Part shown: positions 1-7,080 of the stretch, piece by piece
Layout: each line of letters opens with the position of its first letter
How positions within the stretch are numbered: the stretch's first letter is position 1
Assembly: GCA_041919675.1 (NCBI GenBank)
Contig: JAYRTJ010000033.1
Span: 1 to 32,082, forward strand
Direction: 5' to 3'
DNA: 32,082 nucleotides
From: SHVO01 sp041919675
GTDB taxonomy: Bacteria > Pseudomonadota > Alphaproteobacteria > Rhodospirillales > Rhodospirillaceae
Notes under the pieces: model-generated
Told to the model about the DNA's origin: nothing
The model's database searches: none
The model's input: only the letters and a program-made list of their open reading frames with translations
Translations under genes and position numbers: made by a program

Positions 1-872
1 TGGTTCATGTGCATGTCGATCGCGTCGCGGACAGCGGCGAAAGTCGCATCCACCGCGCGGTGCGCGCCGCCGATGGGTTCGGGGATGATGCCGTCGATGA
101 CGCCGAGGCGTTGGAGGTCCTGCGCGGTCAGGCGCAGAGCTTCGGCGGCGGTCTTCGCCTGGGCATGGTCGCGCCACAGGATCGAAGCGCAGCCTTCCGG
201 CGAGATCACGGAATAGATCGAGTGTTCGAGCATCAGCACGACGTTGCCGGTGGCGAGTGCGATCGCGCCGCCCGAGCCGCCTTCACCGATGACGATCGAA
301 ATCAGCGGCACGCGCACATTGAGACAGGTGTCGATGCAGCGCGCGATGGCTTCCGCCTGGCCGCGCTCTTCCGCGTCCACGCCCGGATAGGCGCCGGCGG
401 TGTCGACGAAGGTGATGATCGGCACGCCAAAACGATCGGCGAGTTCCATCAGGCGCTTGGCCTTGCGATAGCCCTCGGGGCGCGCCATGCCGAAATTGTG
501 TTTGAGGCGGGTCTCGGTGTCGCGGCCCTTCTCGAGGCCGATCGCCATCACCGAGCGGCCGAGGAAGCGGCCAAGGCCGCCGATCACAGCGGCGTCTTCG
601 CCGAAGCTGCGGTCGCCGGCCAGCGGCATGAAATCGTCGACCAGCGCTTTGAGATAGTCGATCGCGTGCGGGCGGTCGGGGTGACGCGCGACTTGAGTCT
701 TCTGCCAGGGGGTGAGTTTGGCGTAAGCCGAGCGCAGGTCCTTATCGACCCGCGTCTGCAGGCGGCTGACTTCCTCGGCAATGTTGATGCCGTCGGTGTC
801 CGACAAATGCCTGAGCTCGGCGATCTTGCCTTCGAGCTCGGCAATCGGTTTTTCGAAGTCCAGAAAGTGCAT
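1..872 (-). CDS. accA: Acetyl-CoA carboxylase carboxyltransferase subunit alpha (3' end cut by window edge)
   Basis: This is the alpha subunit of the carboxyltransferase half of acetyl-CoA carboxylase. With AccD it moves the carboxyl group from biotin on AccB to acetyl-CoA, making malonyl-CoA for fatty acid synthesis in the cytoplasm. 290 residues are visible. They open with MHFLDFEKPIAELEGKI, typical of AccA, then show the crotonase-fold core: a GRSVMAIG strand near 105-112, FGMARPEGYRKA near 127-138, VDTAGAYPGVDAEERGQ at 156-172 and the oxyanion-hole glycines GEGGSGGAIA at 197-206. The family is about 315-320 residues long, so roughly 25-30 C-terminal residues lie beyond the left edge. The ATG at 872 is chosen because it gives the standard AccA N terminus and has a GGAG 12-15 bases upstream. 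The gene stands alone here, 181 bases from the same-strand Nudix gene. Identification is secure from sequence. Confidence 0.97.
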   Translation of the reverse strand, partial: MHFLDFEKPIAELEGKIAELRHLSDTDGINIAEEVSRLQTRVDKDLRSAYAKLTPWQKTQVARHPDRPHAIDYLKALVDDFMPLAGDRSFGEDAAVIGGLGRFLGRSVMAIGLEKGRDTETRLKHNFGMARPEGYRKAKRLMELADRFGVPIITFVDTAGAYPGVDAEERGQAEAIARCIDTCLNVRVPLISIVIGEGGSGGAIALATGNVVLMLEHSIYSVISPEGCASILWRDHAQAKTAAEALRLTAQDLQRLGVIDGIIPEPIGGAHRAVDATFAAVRDAIDMHMN

Positions 873-897
873 GGCCTACGTTAGCTCCACACTCACG

Positions 898-914
898 TTC
901 CGGTTTTTCCGGAA
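898..914. promoter_or_regulatory. Perfect 6-bp inverted repeat in the accA leader
   Basis: TTCCGG, five T residues, CCGGAA form a perfect inverted repeat lying 26-42 bases upstream of the accA start. It could be a leader hairpin or a protein-binding palindrome. No matching promoter could be assigned with confidence, and the rest of the 873-1053 gap shows nothing else I can support. Confidence 0.3.
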
Positions 915-1053
915 TCTTAGGCTGCGGCGCGGGTCCTGTGAACCTTGGATTAAGTTTACGCCGCGAAAGGCGCGTAGAAATGACGATCTAAGGTTAAAAA
1001 GTCAACCACCGGGCGACCCCCGCCCTCGACATGTAGCAGACGTAATGTGACAG

Positions 1054-1917
1054 CTACACAACCGGTTGTGGGTAGGTGTGGAGGCCCGCGACGATCGCCT
1101 CGAAATCCTTGTCCTTTTCCGGCGTGATGAGGCCGTTGCGAATGGCGAAATCGATGATCACAAGGCCGACGTTGAACTTGAACCGGTTGGTGGTCCGCAC
1201 CAGCCGCAGGGCTTCGCGCACCGGCATCAGCTCAAAGCCCACGATCTCCTCGGACGGTTTGGGTTTGGCGCGCGAGGGCATCTCGAGGTCGAAGCAGAAC
1301 AGCGTGTCGGCGCGCAGACCGTCGTCGCGTTCGCAGGCATAGGTGATGACGCCGGCCGGCTTCGCGGTCTTGGCGCGCGCCGCGCCGATGGACGCTTCTT
1401 CCTCGCATTCCTTGACGACGTTCTTGATCAGCGACAGGCCCGCCGGCTGGCCGCCCGCGACCATGTTGTCGAGCTTGCCGGGCTCGATCATGCGGCCCTT
1501 CGCGCGCGTCCCGATCCACAGGTGGAGGCCGTCCTTCTTCTTCACAAAACCGTTCACATGCACGCCGTAGGCGCGCACCCCGAACGCGGGGACCAGGCCG
1601 CGGTCCAGCTGGAAATATTCGCTCTCGCTCCAGCGGTTTTTCACCGCGTAAAGCTCTTTGCGCAGCCCCGGAAAGTGCCCGGTTTTGCGCAGCTGCGACG
1701 CGATTTCCTTGATCGCTTCCGTGCGCGCCTTCGGGGTCTTCAGCTTCGGGTGCAGGGCGACGCCGCCCTTCGCGGGCACGAAAACCCTCTTGAAATCCTT
1801 CAGCGCGCGCACCCGCTCATGGGTGATCCACCCCACCTGGGCGCCTCCAACCGTAAACGGCGCGAAGCGTTTGGGCCGCCAGCGGTTGCACAGGTTAATT
1901 TTATCGAGATAGCTCAT
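1054..1917 (-). CDS. DUF4743-type Nudix hydrolase
   Basis: The 287-residue protein has an N-terminal region resembling DUF4743 (about residues 5-115) followed by a Nudix fold. This arrangement is found in eukaryotic and bacterial Nudix proteins related to yeast YJR142W and plant NUDT20/24, some annotated as thiamine-pyrophosphokinase-related. The Nudix box spans about 155-177, with the helix KECEEEASI carrying the metal-binding glutamates. The segment DNMVAGGQPAGLS is typical of this subfamily. Compared with the general box G-x5-E-x7-R-E-U-x-E-E-x-G-U, the first glutamate is Leu, the Arg is Lys and the late Gly is Ser. The substrate is probably a nucleoside diphosphate-linked or thiamine-related pyrophosphate, but sequence alone does not decide this. 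The ATG at 1917 gives a natural N terminus; no strong ribosome binding site precedes it. It is divergent from the membrane protein at 1992 across a 74-base gap. Confidence 0.85.
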   Translation of the reverse strand: MSYLDKINLCNRWRPKRFAPFTVGGAQVGWITHERVRALKDFKRVFVPAKGGVALHPKLKTPKARTEAIKEIASQLRKTGHFPGLRKELYAVKNRWSESEYFQLDRGLVPAFGVRAYGVHVNGFVKKKDGLHLWIGTRAKGRMIEPGKLDNMVAGGQPAGLSLIKNVVKECEEEASIGAARAKTAKPAGVITYACERDDGLRADTLFCFDLEMPSRAKPKPSEEIVGFELMPVREALRLVRTTNRFKFNVGLVIIDFAIRNGLITPEKDKDFEAIVAGLHTYPQPVV

Positions 1918-1953
1918 GAACGGACCACTCTGACAGTCTTGCAGGTAAAGTCT

Positions 1954-1985
1954 GATTCTATCTGAACGCGGTTTGATCTAGAATC
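1954..1985. promoter_or_regulatory. Inverted repeat with back-to-back TAGAAT boxes in a divergent promoter region
   Basis: GATTCTA at 1954-1960 and TAGAATC at 1979-1985 form a 7-bp inverted repeat with an 18-base spacer in the gap between the Nudix gene and the plus-strand gene at 1992. Each arm contains TAGAAT, a good -10 hexamer (one mismatch to TATAAT), facing outward on its own strand. On the plus strand the box ends 8 bases before the ATG at 1992, and no Shine-Dalgarno is visible there, so a leaderless transcript is possible. No good -35 partner is seen on either strand. An operator is the alternative reading. Confidence 0.35.
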
Positions 1986-1991
1986 ACCCAT

Positions 1992-2783
1992 ATGAAAGAA
2001 CGCATCCCGTTTATCGTCGCCGTCGCGGCCACCGTCGTCTGGCTCGCGGTCGTGGGTTTGTATCTCTCGCAAATGTCGTGGCCGGGGCTGATGGCCCTCG
2101 AGCCCATGGCGCTTGCCGCGCTTTTGACGGCGACCGCCGGCCCGCTGGTCGCGCTGTGGCTCGTCATGGTGGTGCTCGAGCAGCGCCGCGCCGCCGCGCT
2201 CATGATGCAGCGCTTCGCCGAACTCGCGAATCAGGAACGCCGGACGCAACAGCAGGCGGAAACCCTCGCGCGCTCCATCACCGAAATGCAAAAGCAGTCC
2301 GTCGACGCATTGTCGGCGGATACGCGCAAGCTCGCGCTCCAGGATCTCGCGTCGAGCGCCGCTGTGCTTGCCGAGCGCCTCGGCGTCATGAAACGCGATG
2401 CGGTCGCCGCGACATGGACGCGCTTCGGCGCCGGCGATACGGCTGTTTTCGTGCAGGCTTTCCTCAATTTCGCGGGTGCGCATCCCGACATCGCCGAGCG
2501 GATCGGCGAGGCGGCGGTGCGCGATCAGGCCGCGCGCGCGGCGCTCGCCGGCTTTGTGCGCCGGTATGAACAACTCGCCGATCTCGCGCGCAGCGACAAA
2601 CTCCTGCGCGCGGTCATCGAGGACGGCGCGCTGGGGCGGGGATACCGCTTGTTCAAACAAGCCGACGATCTCGCCACGCTCGCGGCCACACCGCATGTGC
2701 AGGTGGACGAAGCGGCCGACGATCTGCGCGAACGGCTCGACGGCCTCTCGCGCCGTCTCGAACCCGCCGGAGCGGACGCGTAA
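1992..2783 (+). CDS. Hypothetical inner-membrane protein with coiled-coil stalk
   Basis: I do not recognise this family. The 263-residue protein has two hydrophobic segments (about 5-27 and 38-62) with a short Gln/Ser-containing loop between them. A long helical, Ala/Arg/Glu/Gln-rich cytoplasmic region follows, with coiled-coil character at about 64-105 (EQRR, NQERRTQQQAETLARSITEMQ). The C-terminal half is alpha-helical and charged, with no catalytic motif that I can see. The topology (membrane hairpin plus coiled coil) suits a scaffold or sensor-like role, but that is inference only. Its TAA stop overlaps the ATG of the next gene by one base (TAATG), so the two are probably translated together. 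Confidence 0.8.
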   Translation: MKERIPFIVAVAATVVWLAVVGLYLSQMSWPGLMALEPMALAALLTATAGPLVALWLVMVVLEQRRAAALMMQRFAELANQERRTQQQAETLARSITEMQKQSVDALSADTRKLALQDLASSAAVLAERLGVMKRDAVAATWTRFGAGDTAVFVQAFLNFAGAHPDIAERIGEAAVRDQAARAALAGFVRRYEQLADLARSDKLLRAVIEDGALGRGYRLFKQADDLATLAATPHVQVDEAADDLRERLDGLSRRLEPAGADA

Positions 2784-3157
2784 TGGCCGGCTGGCTGCGC
2801 TCCCTGTTGGGCGGCAAGCCCAAGCCGAAGGCGGTGAAGCTCAAGCCGAAGACGGTGCTCGCGCCGTCCGAACGCGCGGCCCTCTTGAAAGAAGCCTTGG
2901 CGGCGCACCGGGCCGGACGCTCTCACGTCCGCGACGCGCTGGAACGCCAACTCGACGAATACCGCGCCAAGATCCCCCGCCCGGGCCGCGATCCCCAGGC
3001 CACCGAACGCATGCTGAGCCTCCAGCAGGCCGACGGCGCCCTGAAGCGCCTGATGGGCCACGATTTGAAGCGATTCCTGGTGCTGGTGGGCATCCGCGAG
3101 CTCCTGGACGAGGGGGCTCCGGCGCCTAAATCGACTCGGGCCCTAACAAAGCGTTGA
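2783..3157 (+). CDS. Hypothetical basic cytoplasmic protein, coupled to the membrane protein upstream
   Basis: The gene encodes 124 residues. The start is the ATG that shares one base with the upstream stop codon. The N terminus is short and amphipathic (MAGWLRSLLGG), then a Lys/Pro-rich stretch (KPKPKAVKLKPK) leads to a charged, probably all-helical domain (residues 28-115) ending in a hydrophobic helix with KRFLVLVGIRELLDEG. No known domain is recognised. The one-base overlap implies an operon with the gene at 1992 and probably a shared process. A small hairpin begins at the stop codon. Confidence 0.75.
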   Translation: MAGWLRSLLGGKPKPKAVKLKPKTVLAPSERAALLKEALAAHRAGRSHVRDALERQLDEYRAKIPRPGRDPQATERMLSLQQADGALKRLMGHDLKRFLVLVGIRELLDEGAPAPKSTRALTKR

Positions 3158-3172
3158 AAAGCCTCGCTTTTC
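3156..3172 (+). terminator. Weak hairpin at the 3' end of the 1992-3157 operon
   Basis: GAAAAGC and GCTTTTC form a 7-bp perfect stem with a CTC loop, starting at the stop codon. There is no following T tract beyond TCTCTG, so intrinsic termination would be poor. It may act as a 3' end stabiliser or separate this unit from the rpmB promoter 27 bases further on. Confidence 0.35.
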
Positions 3173-3198
3173 TCTGACGGTTCGCCCGCCAGAGTCCC

Positions 3199-3227
3199 TT
3201 GACCATAGGGCCCTCAACAGGTACAAC
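3199..3227 (+). promoter_or_regulatory. Sigma70-like promoter of rpmB
   Basis: TTGACC (3199-3204) and TACAAC (3222-3227) are separated by exactly 17 bases. They match the consensus at five of six (-35) and four of six (-10) positions, including the key first T, second A and the TTGAC core. Transcription would start near 3234, giving a leader of about 53 bases before the rpmB ATG. This is the best-looking promoter in the window. Confidence 0.7.
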
Positions 3228-3240
3228 GCCGGGCTTTCCG

Positions 3241-3264
3241 GGGGTCCCTCAGGTGGGAAACCCC
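3241..3264 (+). promoter_or_regulatory. Stem-loop in the rpmB leader
   Basis: GGGG-TCCC (3241-3248) pairs with GGGA (3255-3258) and CCCC (3261-3264). The result is an 8-bp stem with a six-base loop (TCAGGT) and a two-base AA bulge. GCTTTTAT follows directly, so the structure resembles a weak attenuator. It ends 8 bases before the AAAGGA ribosome binding site at 3273-3278. A role in autoregulation of L28 synthesis is inference. Confidence 0.45.
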
Positions 3265-3286
3265 GCTTTTATAAAGGATTTGAGCC

Positions 3287-3580
3287 ATGGCACGCCGTTG
3301 TGCAGCCACCGGCCGCGGCGTTCAAAGCGGCAACAACGTCAGTCACGCCAACAACAAGACCCGTCGCCGGTTCCTGCCGAACCTGCATCAGGTCACGTTG
3401 CTCTCGGACGTGCTGCGCCAGCGCGTGCGCCTGCGCGTTTCGTCGAACGGTCTGCGCACCATCGAGAAGCGCGGTGGTATCGATGCGTTCCTGCTCTCGA
3501 CGCCGGATGCGAAGCTCGAAGAGAGCGCGCTGGTGATCAAGCGCCGCATCAAGCGCGTCCAGGCCAAGATCGCCGCCTAA
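3287..3580 (+). CDS. rpmB: 50S ribosomal protein L28
   Basis: L28 is a small basic protein of the large ribosomal subunit. The 97-residue sequence matches the alphaproteobacterial type: MARRCAATGRGVQSGNNVSHANNKTRRRF at the N terminus (residues 1-29), then LPNLHQVTL, RVSSNGLRTIEKRGG and a basic C-terminal helix ending KRRIKRVQAKIAA. The ATG at 3287 follows a clear AAAGGA at 3273-3278 with an 8-base spacer. The gene is monocistronic, with its own promoter at 3199-3227 and a strong terminator at 3601-3632. Identification is secure. Confidence 0.98.
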   Translation: MARRCAATGRGVQSGNNVSHANNKTRRRFLPNLHQVTLLSDVLRQRVRLRVSSNGLRTIEKRGGIDAFLLSTPDAKLEESALVIKRRIKRVQAKIAA

Positions 3581-3600
3581 TCGGCGTCTGAACCGAATAC

Positions 3601-3632
3601 AAAAAAGCCCGCTGGAAACAGCGGGCTTTTTT
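3601..3632. terminator. Strong bidirectional intrinsic terminator between rpmB and the convergent secreted-protein gene
   Basis: A perfect 14-bp inverted repeat (A6-GCCCGCTG and CAGCGGGC-T6) encloses a GAAA tetraloop. It has a T run on both strands, so it can end rpmB transcription from the left and the minus-strand gene (stop at 3669) from the right. Confidence 0.93.
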
Positions 3633-3668
3633 ATTTTGCCGATTTTACGTCGGCTTCGGCCCGCCGGT

Positions 3669-4127
3669 TCAGCGGTTTTCGGCGAGGGCGCTGCCTTGAG
3701 CACGGGCGACATTGGCGCGCACGGCGGCTGCAAGGGTCGCGGCGCCGGCTTCGGCCGGATCGGCGGCGGCCACGAGACGGCCGTCCTTTTCGGTAATCTG
3801 CGTGCGGGCCTCGGCGCTAAGCGTCGCATCGCAGTAGGACTTTGCATCGTCGGCCTTACCTTGCGCGAGATACGCGAGGCACAGATTCTGGCGGGCGATC
3901 AGATGATTCGCGGGCTGCGTTTTGGCGCGCAGCACATCCTTGGCGAAGCGGATGGCCTGGGCGTGCCGGCCCTTGGACAGCGCCTCGGTGGACTGGTTGA
4001 CGGCCGGCGAGGTTGCCGACCAAATCAGCTGGGTCTCGGCCGCTTTGGAGGGCGCGGAAAGGGCGAAAAGAGCCGCTCCGGCGACAACCGCGGCAAAAGA
4101 GAGCCTAAAAAATGCCTTTTTTCCCAT
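3669..4127 (-). CDS. Small secreted protein with TPR-like helices
   Basis: The gene encodes 152 residues. The N terminus is a Sec signal peptide: KK at 3-4, a hydrophobic core at about 8-24, and a probable cleavage after SKA or SKAA near residue 29-30. The mature part is alpha-helical. The stretch at about 45-110 has tetratricopeptide-like spacing (EALSKGRHAQAIRFAKDVL, then ARQNLCLAYLAQGKADDAKSYCD), suggesting one or two TPR units used for protein binding in the periplasm. Two cysteines (in NLCLAY and SYCDA) could form a disulfide. The start has a good AGGAGA about 8 bases upstream. It is divergent from the LysR gene and may be its target. The exact function is unknown. Confidence 0.8.
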   Translation of the reverse strand: MGKKAFFRLSFAAVVAGAALFALSAPSKAAETQLIWSATSPAVNQSTEALSKGRHAQAIRFAKDVLRAKTQPANHLIARQNLCLAYLAQGKADDAKSYCDATLSAEARTQITEKDGRLVAAADPAEAGAATLAAAVRANVARAQGSALAENR

Positions 4128-4206
4128 GACTTAATCTCCTGGCGAAGAATTCCTGAAGCTCCCGCTTCAGACGCGGGGGAAAATAGGCTAGAAAACCGTG
4201 AATAAC

Positions 4207-4223
4207 ATTCCTTAAAACGGAAT
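4207..4223. promoter_or_regulatory. Candidate LysR-type regulator box
   Basis: ATTCC, seven bases (TTAAAAC), GGAAT form a perfect 5-bp interrupted palindrome containing the T-N11-A signature of LysR-family binding sites. It lies 17 bases upstream of the LysR start and 80 bases from the start of the divergent secreted-protein gene, where a regulator that represses itself and controls its neighbour would bind. Confidence 0.5.
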
Positions 4224-4239
4224 AAGAGCGGTAAATATC

Positions 4240-5160
4240 ATGAATAACCTAGATTGGAGCATTCTCCGGGATTTCATCGCGGTGGCGGAGACGGGGAGCC
4301 TGTCTCAAGCTGCGCGGCGGCTGCGTTTGTCGCAGCCGACCTTGTCCCGCCGGATCGCCGCGCTCGAAGAACAACTCAAAGCGCAGCTCTTTCAACGCAC
4401 GCCGCGCGGCCTGCTTCTCACCGACGCGGGCGAACAGGTGCTCGCCGGGGCGCGCCGCGTGGAAGAAGAAGCGCTGGCCATCGAACGCCAGGCCGAAGCG
4501 GCGCATCAGACTCTCACCGGGACGGTGCGCATCTCCGTCACCGAAGGTCTTGGATCCTTGTGGCTGCCGCGCAAGCTTGCGGCGTTCCACGCCTCTTATC
4601 CCGGCGTGTGCGTCGAAGTGCTGGTCGACAACCGCACGGTCAATCTGATCCGCCGCGAAGCCGACATCGCCATCCGCATGTTCCGGCCCGAGCAGCCCGA
4701 TCTCATCGCCAAGAAAGCGGGCGATCTCGTGATGGGGCTTTATGCCTCGCACGGCTATCTCGACCGTCACGGCCGTCCGACCAAGCCGAGCGATCTCAAG
4801 GATCATTATCACGTCGGCTTCGACGAAAGCATGAGCACGCACCCCGGCGTGCAGAAGCTCGAGCGGAATTTTGTGACGGAGCGCATCGTGCACCGTTCGT
4901 CGAGCTTCGTCGGTCAGCTTTCCGCGACCCTCGCCGGCATCGGCATCGGCGCGCACGACTGCGTGCTGGCCGACGCCGAGCCGACGCTCGAACGTCTCTT
5001 GCCGGACGTCTTCAAGCACGACATGGAGATCTGGCTGGTGACGCATGCGGACCTGCGCCGCAGCGCGCGCATCCGCGCCGTGTTCGACTTTCTCTCGGAT
5101 GTGATTGCGTCCGACCGCGGTACCCTCATGGGCCGGTCGGTGCTCGGCAACGCGGCGTAG
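4240..5160 (+). CDS. LysR-family transcriptional regulator
   Basis: The 306-residue protein has a winged helix-turn-helix DNA-binding domain at about 5-65 (LRDFIAVAETGSLSQAARRL, then SQPTLSRRIAALEEQLKAQLFQR). A linker helix follows to about 92, then a two-lobed periplasmic-binding-protein-like effector domain (about 93-295). Length and layout are standard for the family. The effector domain has the VRISVTEGLGSLWLPRKLAAFHASYPGV and ADIAIRM segments typical of the subgroup related to DsdC/AaeR-like regulators; the ligand cannot be told. The start is ATG at 4240, with only a weak GAGCGG upstream. A T-N11-A palindrome sits 17 bases upstream. The stop is 3 bases from the convergent cobT stop. Confidence 0.93.
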   Translation: MNNLDWSILRDFIAVAETGSLSQAARRLRLSQPTLSRRIAALEEQLKAQLFQRTPRGLLLTDAGEQVLAGARRVEEEALAIERQAEAAHQTLTGTVRISVTEGLGSLWLPRKLAAFHASYPGVCVEVLVDNRTVNLIRREADIAIRMFRPEQPDLIAKKAGDLVMGLYASHGYLDRHGRPTKPSDLKDHYHVGFDESMSTHPGVQKLERNFVTERIVHRSSSFVGQLSATLAGIGIGAHDCVLADAEPTLERLLPDVFKHDMEIWLVTHADLRRSARIRAVFDFLSDVIASDRGTLMGRSVLGNAA

Positions 5161-5163
5161 CGG

Positions 5164-7071
5164 CTAGAACACCGACGGCGCGCCCATGCGGCCGCGGCGG
5201 CCCCACACGTCTTCTTCGAACAGGTCCGTGAGCTGGCTCATCACGGCGCCGCCGAGTTCGTCGGCGTCCATGAGGGTCACGGCGCGGCGGTAATAGCGCG
5301 TCACGTCGTGGCCGATTCCGATCGCGAGCAACTGAACGTCCGACTGGTTCTCGATGTAGGAGATCACGTCGCGCAGGTGGTGCTCGAGGTAGTTGCCCGG
5401 GTTCACGGACAGGGTTGAATCGTCCACCGGCGCGCCGTCCGAGATGACCATCAGGATGCGGCGCTGTTCGGGGCGCGCCGCCAGGCGGTTGTGCGCCCAG
5501 GCCAGCGCTTCGCCGTCGATGTTTTCCTTGAGGATGCCTTCGCGCAGCATGAGTCCGAGATTGCGGCGCGCGCGGCGCCACGGCGTGTCGGCGGCCTTGT
5601 AGATGATGTGGCGCAGGTCGTTGAGGCGGCCCGGTGTGCCCGGTTTGCCGCTGTCGTTCCACAGGCGGCGCGACTGGCCGCCTTTCCACTGGCTGGTGGT
5701 GAAGCCCAAAATCTCGACCTTCACCGCGCAGCGTTCCAGCGTGCGCGCGAGGATGTCCGCCGTCATCGCCGCGATGGTGATCGGCCGCCCGCGCATCGAG
5801 CCGGAATTGTCGATCAGCAGAGTCACGATGGTGTCGCGGAACTCGGTTTCCTTCTCGCGCTTGAACGACAGCGAGTGGGTCGGATTGGCGACGATGCGCG
5901 CGAGGCGGCTGGCGTCCAGCAGGCCTTCCTCGAGATCGAAATCCCAGCTGCGGGTCTGCTGCGCCATCAGGCGGCGCTGGAGCCGGTTGGCCAGGCGCGA
6001 AACCACGCCCTGCAAATGGGCGAGCTGACGGTCGAGCTGCAGGCGCAGGCGCACGAGTTCATCGGCGTCGCACAAATTGGCGGCGTCTTCGACCTCGTCG
6101 AAACGCGTTGTGTAAATCCTGTAGCGCTCTTCCGACGGGCCCTGGTTATGACCGGGGCGCGGGCGCGACTGCTGCGCGTCGGCTTCCGCTTCGGCCGCCT
6201 CCATGGTCGGCTGACCTTGGGACTCGATGTCCGATTCCGCCTCCTCGCCCTGCACCGTTTCGCTGCTGGCGGGCGTCTGACCCTGCTCGTCGCCGTTGTC
6301 CGAGCTCTCGTCCTTCTTGTCCTGGTCTTCGGACTCCTGGGGCTCGGAGTCCTTCTCGGTCTCGTTGTTTCCGTCCTCGTCGTCTTCCTGATCCAGTTCC
6401 TCGGCGTCGTCGTTCTCGAGGTTCAAGGCCTGGATCAGTTTGCGCAGGATGTCGGCGCTCGCCTTCTGATCATGGATATTGGCGGCGAGGTCTTTCAGCG
6501 AGGCGTCGAGCTTTTCGCCGAAGGCCTCTTTCAGGATGCCGCGCACATGCGTGCCGATCGTCCCTAAAGGAGCGCCCCCGCAAGCATCGTGGATCAGCAC
6601 CTTCAGCGCATCGCCGCGGTCGATCTGTTCATAGGAGCGCGCCGCCTGATAGCCTTCCAGCGCCAGGCGCTGTTCGAGGGCGCCCGAAAGGTTGCCGCGC
6701 ACGCCGGCGTATTGGTGCGCGCCGAGCACTTCGACGCGCGCCTGTTCCATCGCGTTATAGGCGTCTACCGCGTCCTTGTTCACCGGCATGCGGCGGGCAT
6801 GCACGCCCGCGTTGTGGTGACGGAGTTTCAAAGCGGCCGCGTCCGCCGCGCCGCGCAGGCGCGTGACCGTCTCCTTGGTCAGCTTGTGCGGCGGCGAGGG
6901 CAGGCGCACTGCGCCGGTGATCGTCGGGTTTTTTTGATTGGCGGAGACGGGTGAATAGACAACGTTGAGCTCGCGCCGGTTCGCGATCCCTTTCACGGTC
7001 GCGGTGGTCGCGGTCTTGAAGGTCTCGGTGCGCGAGAGTCCCTTGTCCGGTCCGGAATAGGGCGGCTTCAT
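5164..7071 (-). CDS. cobT: Cobaltochelatase subunit CobT
   Basis: CobT works with the AAA+ protein CobS as the ATP-driven chaperone complex of the aerobic cobaltochelatase. CobN is the catalytic subunit, inserting cobalt into hydrogenobyrinic acid a,c-diamide. The 635-residue length matches known CobT (about 630). It has an N-terminal helical domain (about 15-215), a very acidic Glu/Asp linker (about 219-300) and a C-terminal von Willebrand A domain with the MIDAS motif DNSGSM at 421-426. It also shows the FRDTIVTLLID strand before MIDAS and the family-specific SWDFDLEEGLLDASRLARI segment. It lies 9 bases downstream of cobS, so the two form one operon. No cobN or other cobalamin gene is in the window, which is common because cobST often lies apart from the main cluster. 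Confidence 0.96.
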   Translation of the reverse strand: MKPPYSGPDKGLSRTETFKTATTATVKGIANRRELNVVYSPVSANQKNPTITGAVRLPSPPHKLTKETVTRLRGAADAAALKLRHHNAGVHARRMPVNKDAVDAYNAMEQARVEVLGAHQYAGVRGNLSGALEQRLALEGYQAARSYEQIDRGDALKVLIHDACGGAPLGTIGTHVRGILKEAFGEKLDASLKDLAANIHDQKASADILRKLIQALNLENDDAEELDQEDDEDGNNETEKDSEPQESEDQDKKDESSDNGDEQGQTPASSETVQGEEAESDIESQGQPTMEAAEAEADAQQSRPRPGHNQGPSEERYRIYTTRFDEVEDAANLCDADELVRLRLQLDRQLAHLQGVVSRLANRLQRRLMAQQTRSWDFDLEEGLLDASRLARIVANPTHSLSFKREKETEFRDTIVTLLIDNSGSMRGRPITIAAMTADILARTLERCAVKVEILGFTTSQWKGGQSRRLWNDSGKPGTPGRLNDLRHIIYKAADTPWRRARRNLGLMLREGILKENIDGEALAWAHNRLAARPEQRRILMVISDGAPVDDSTLSVNPGNYLEHHLRDVISYIENQSDVQLLAIGIGHDVTRYYRRAVTLMDADELGGAVMSQLTDLFEEDVWGRRGRMGAPSVF

Positions 7072-7080
7072 GATTATCCG

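Noticed and set aside
5491..6567. 358-codon plus-strand frame opposite cobT
   Set aside because: Shadow of the acidic linker and neighbouring region of cobT; the Leu/Val-rich middle is only the complement of the Glu/Asp codons.
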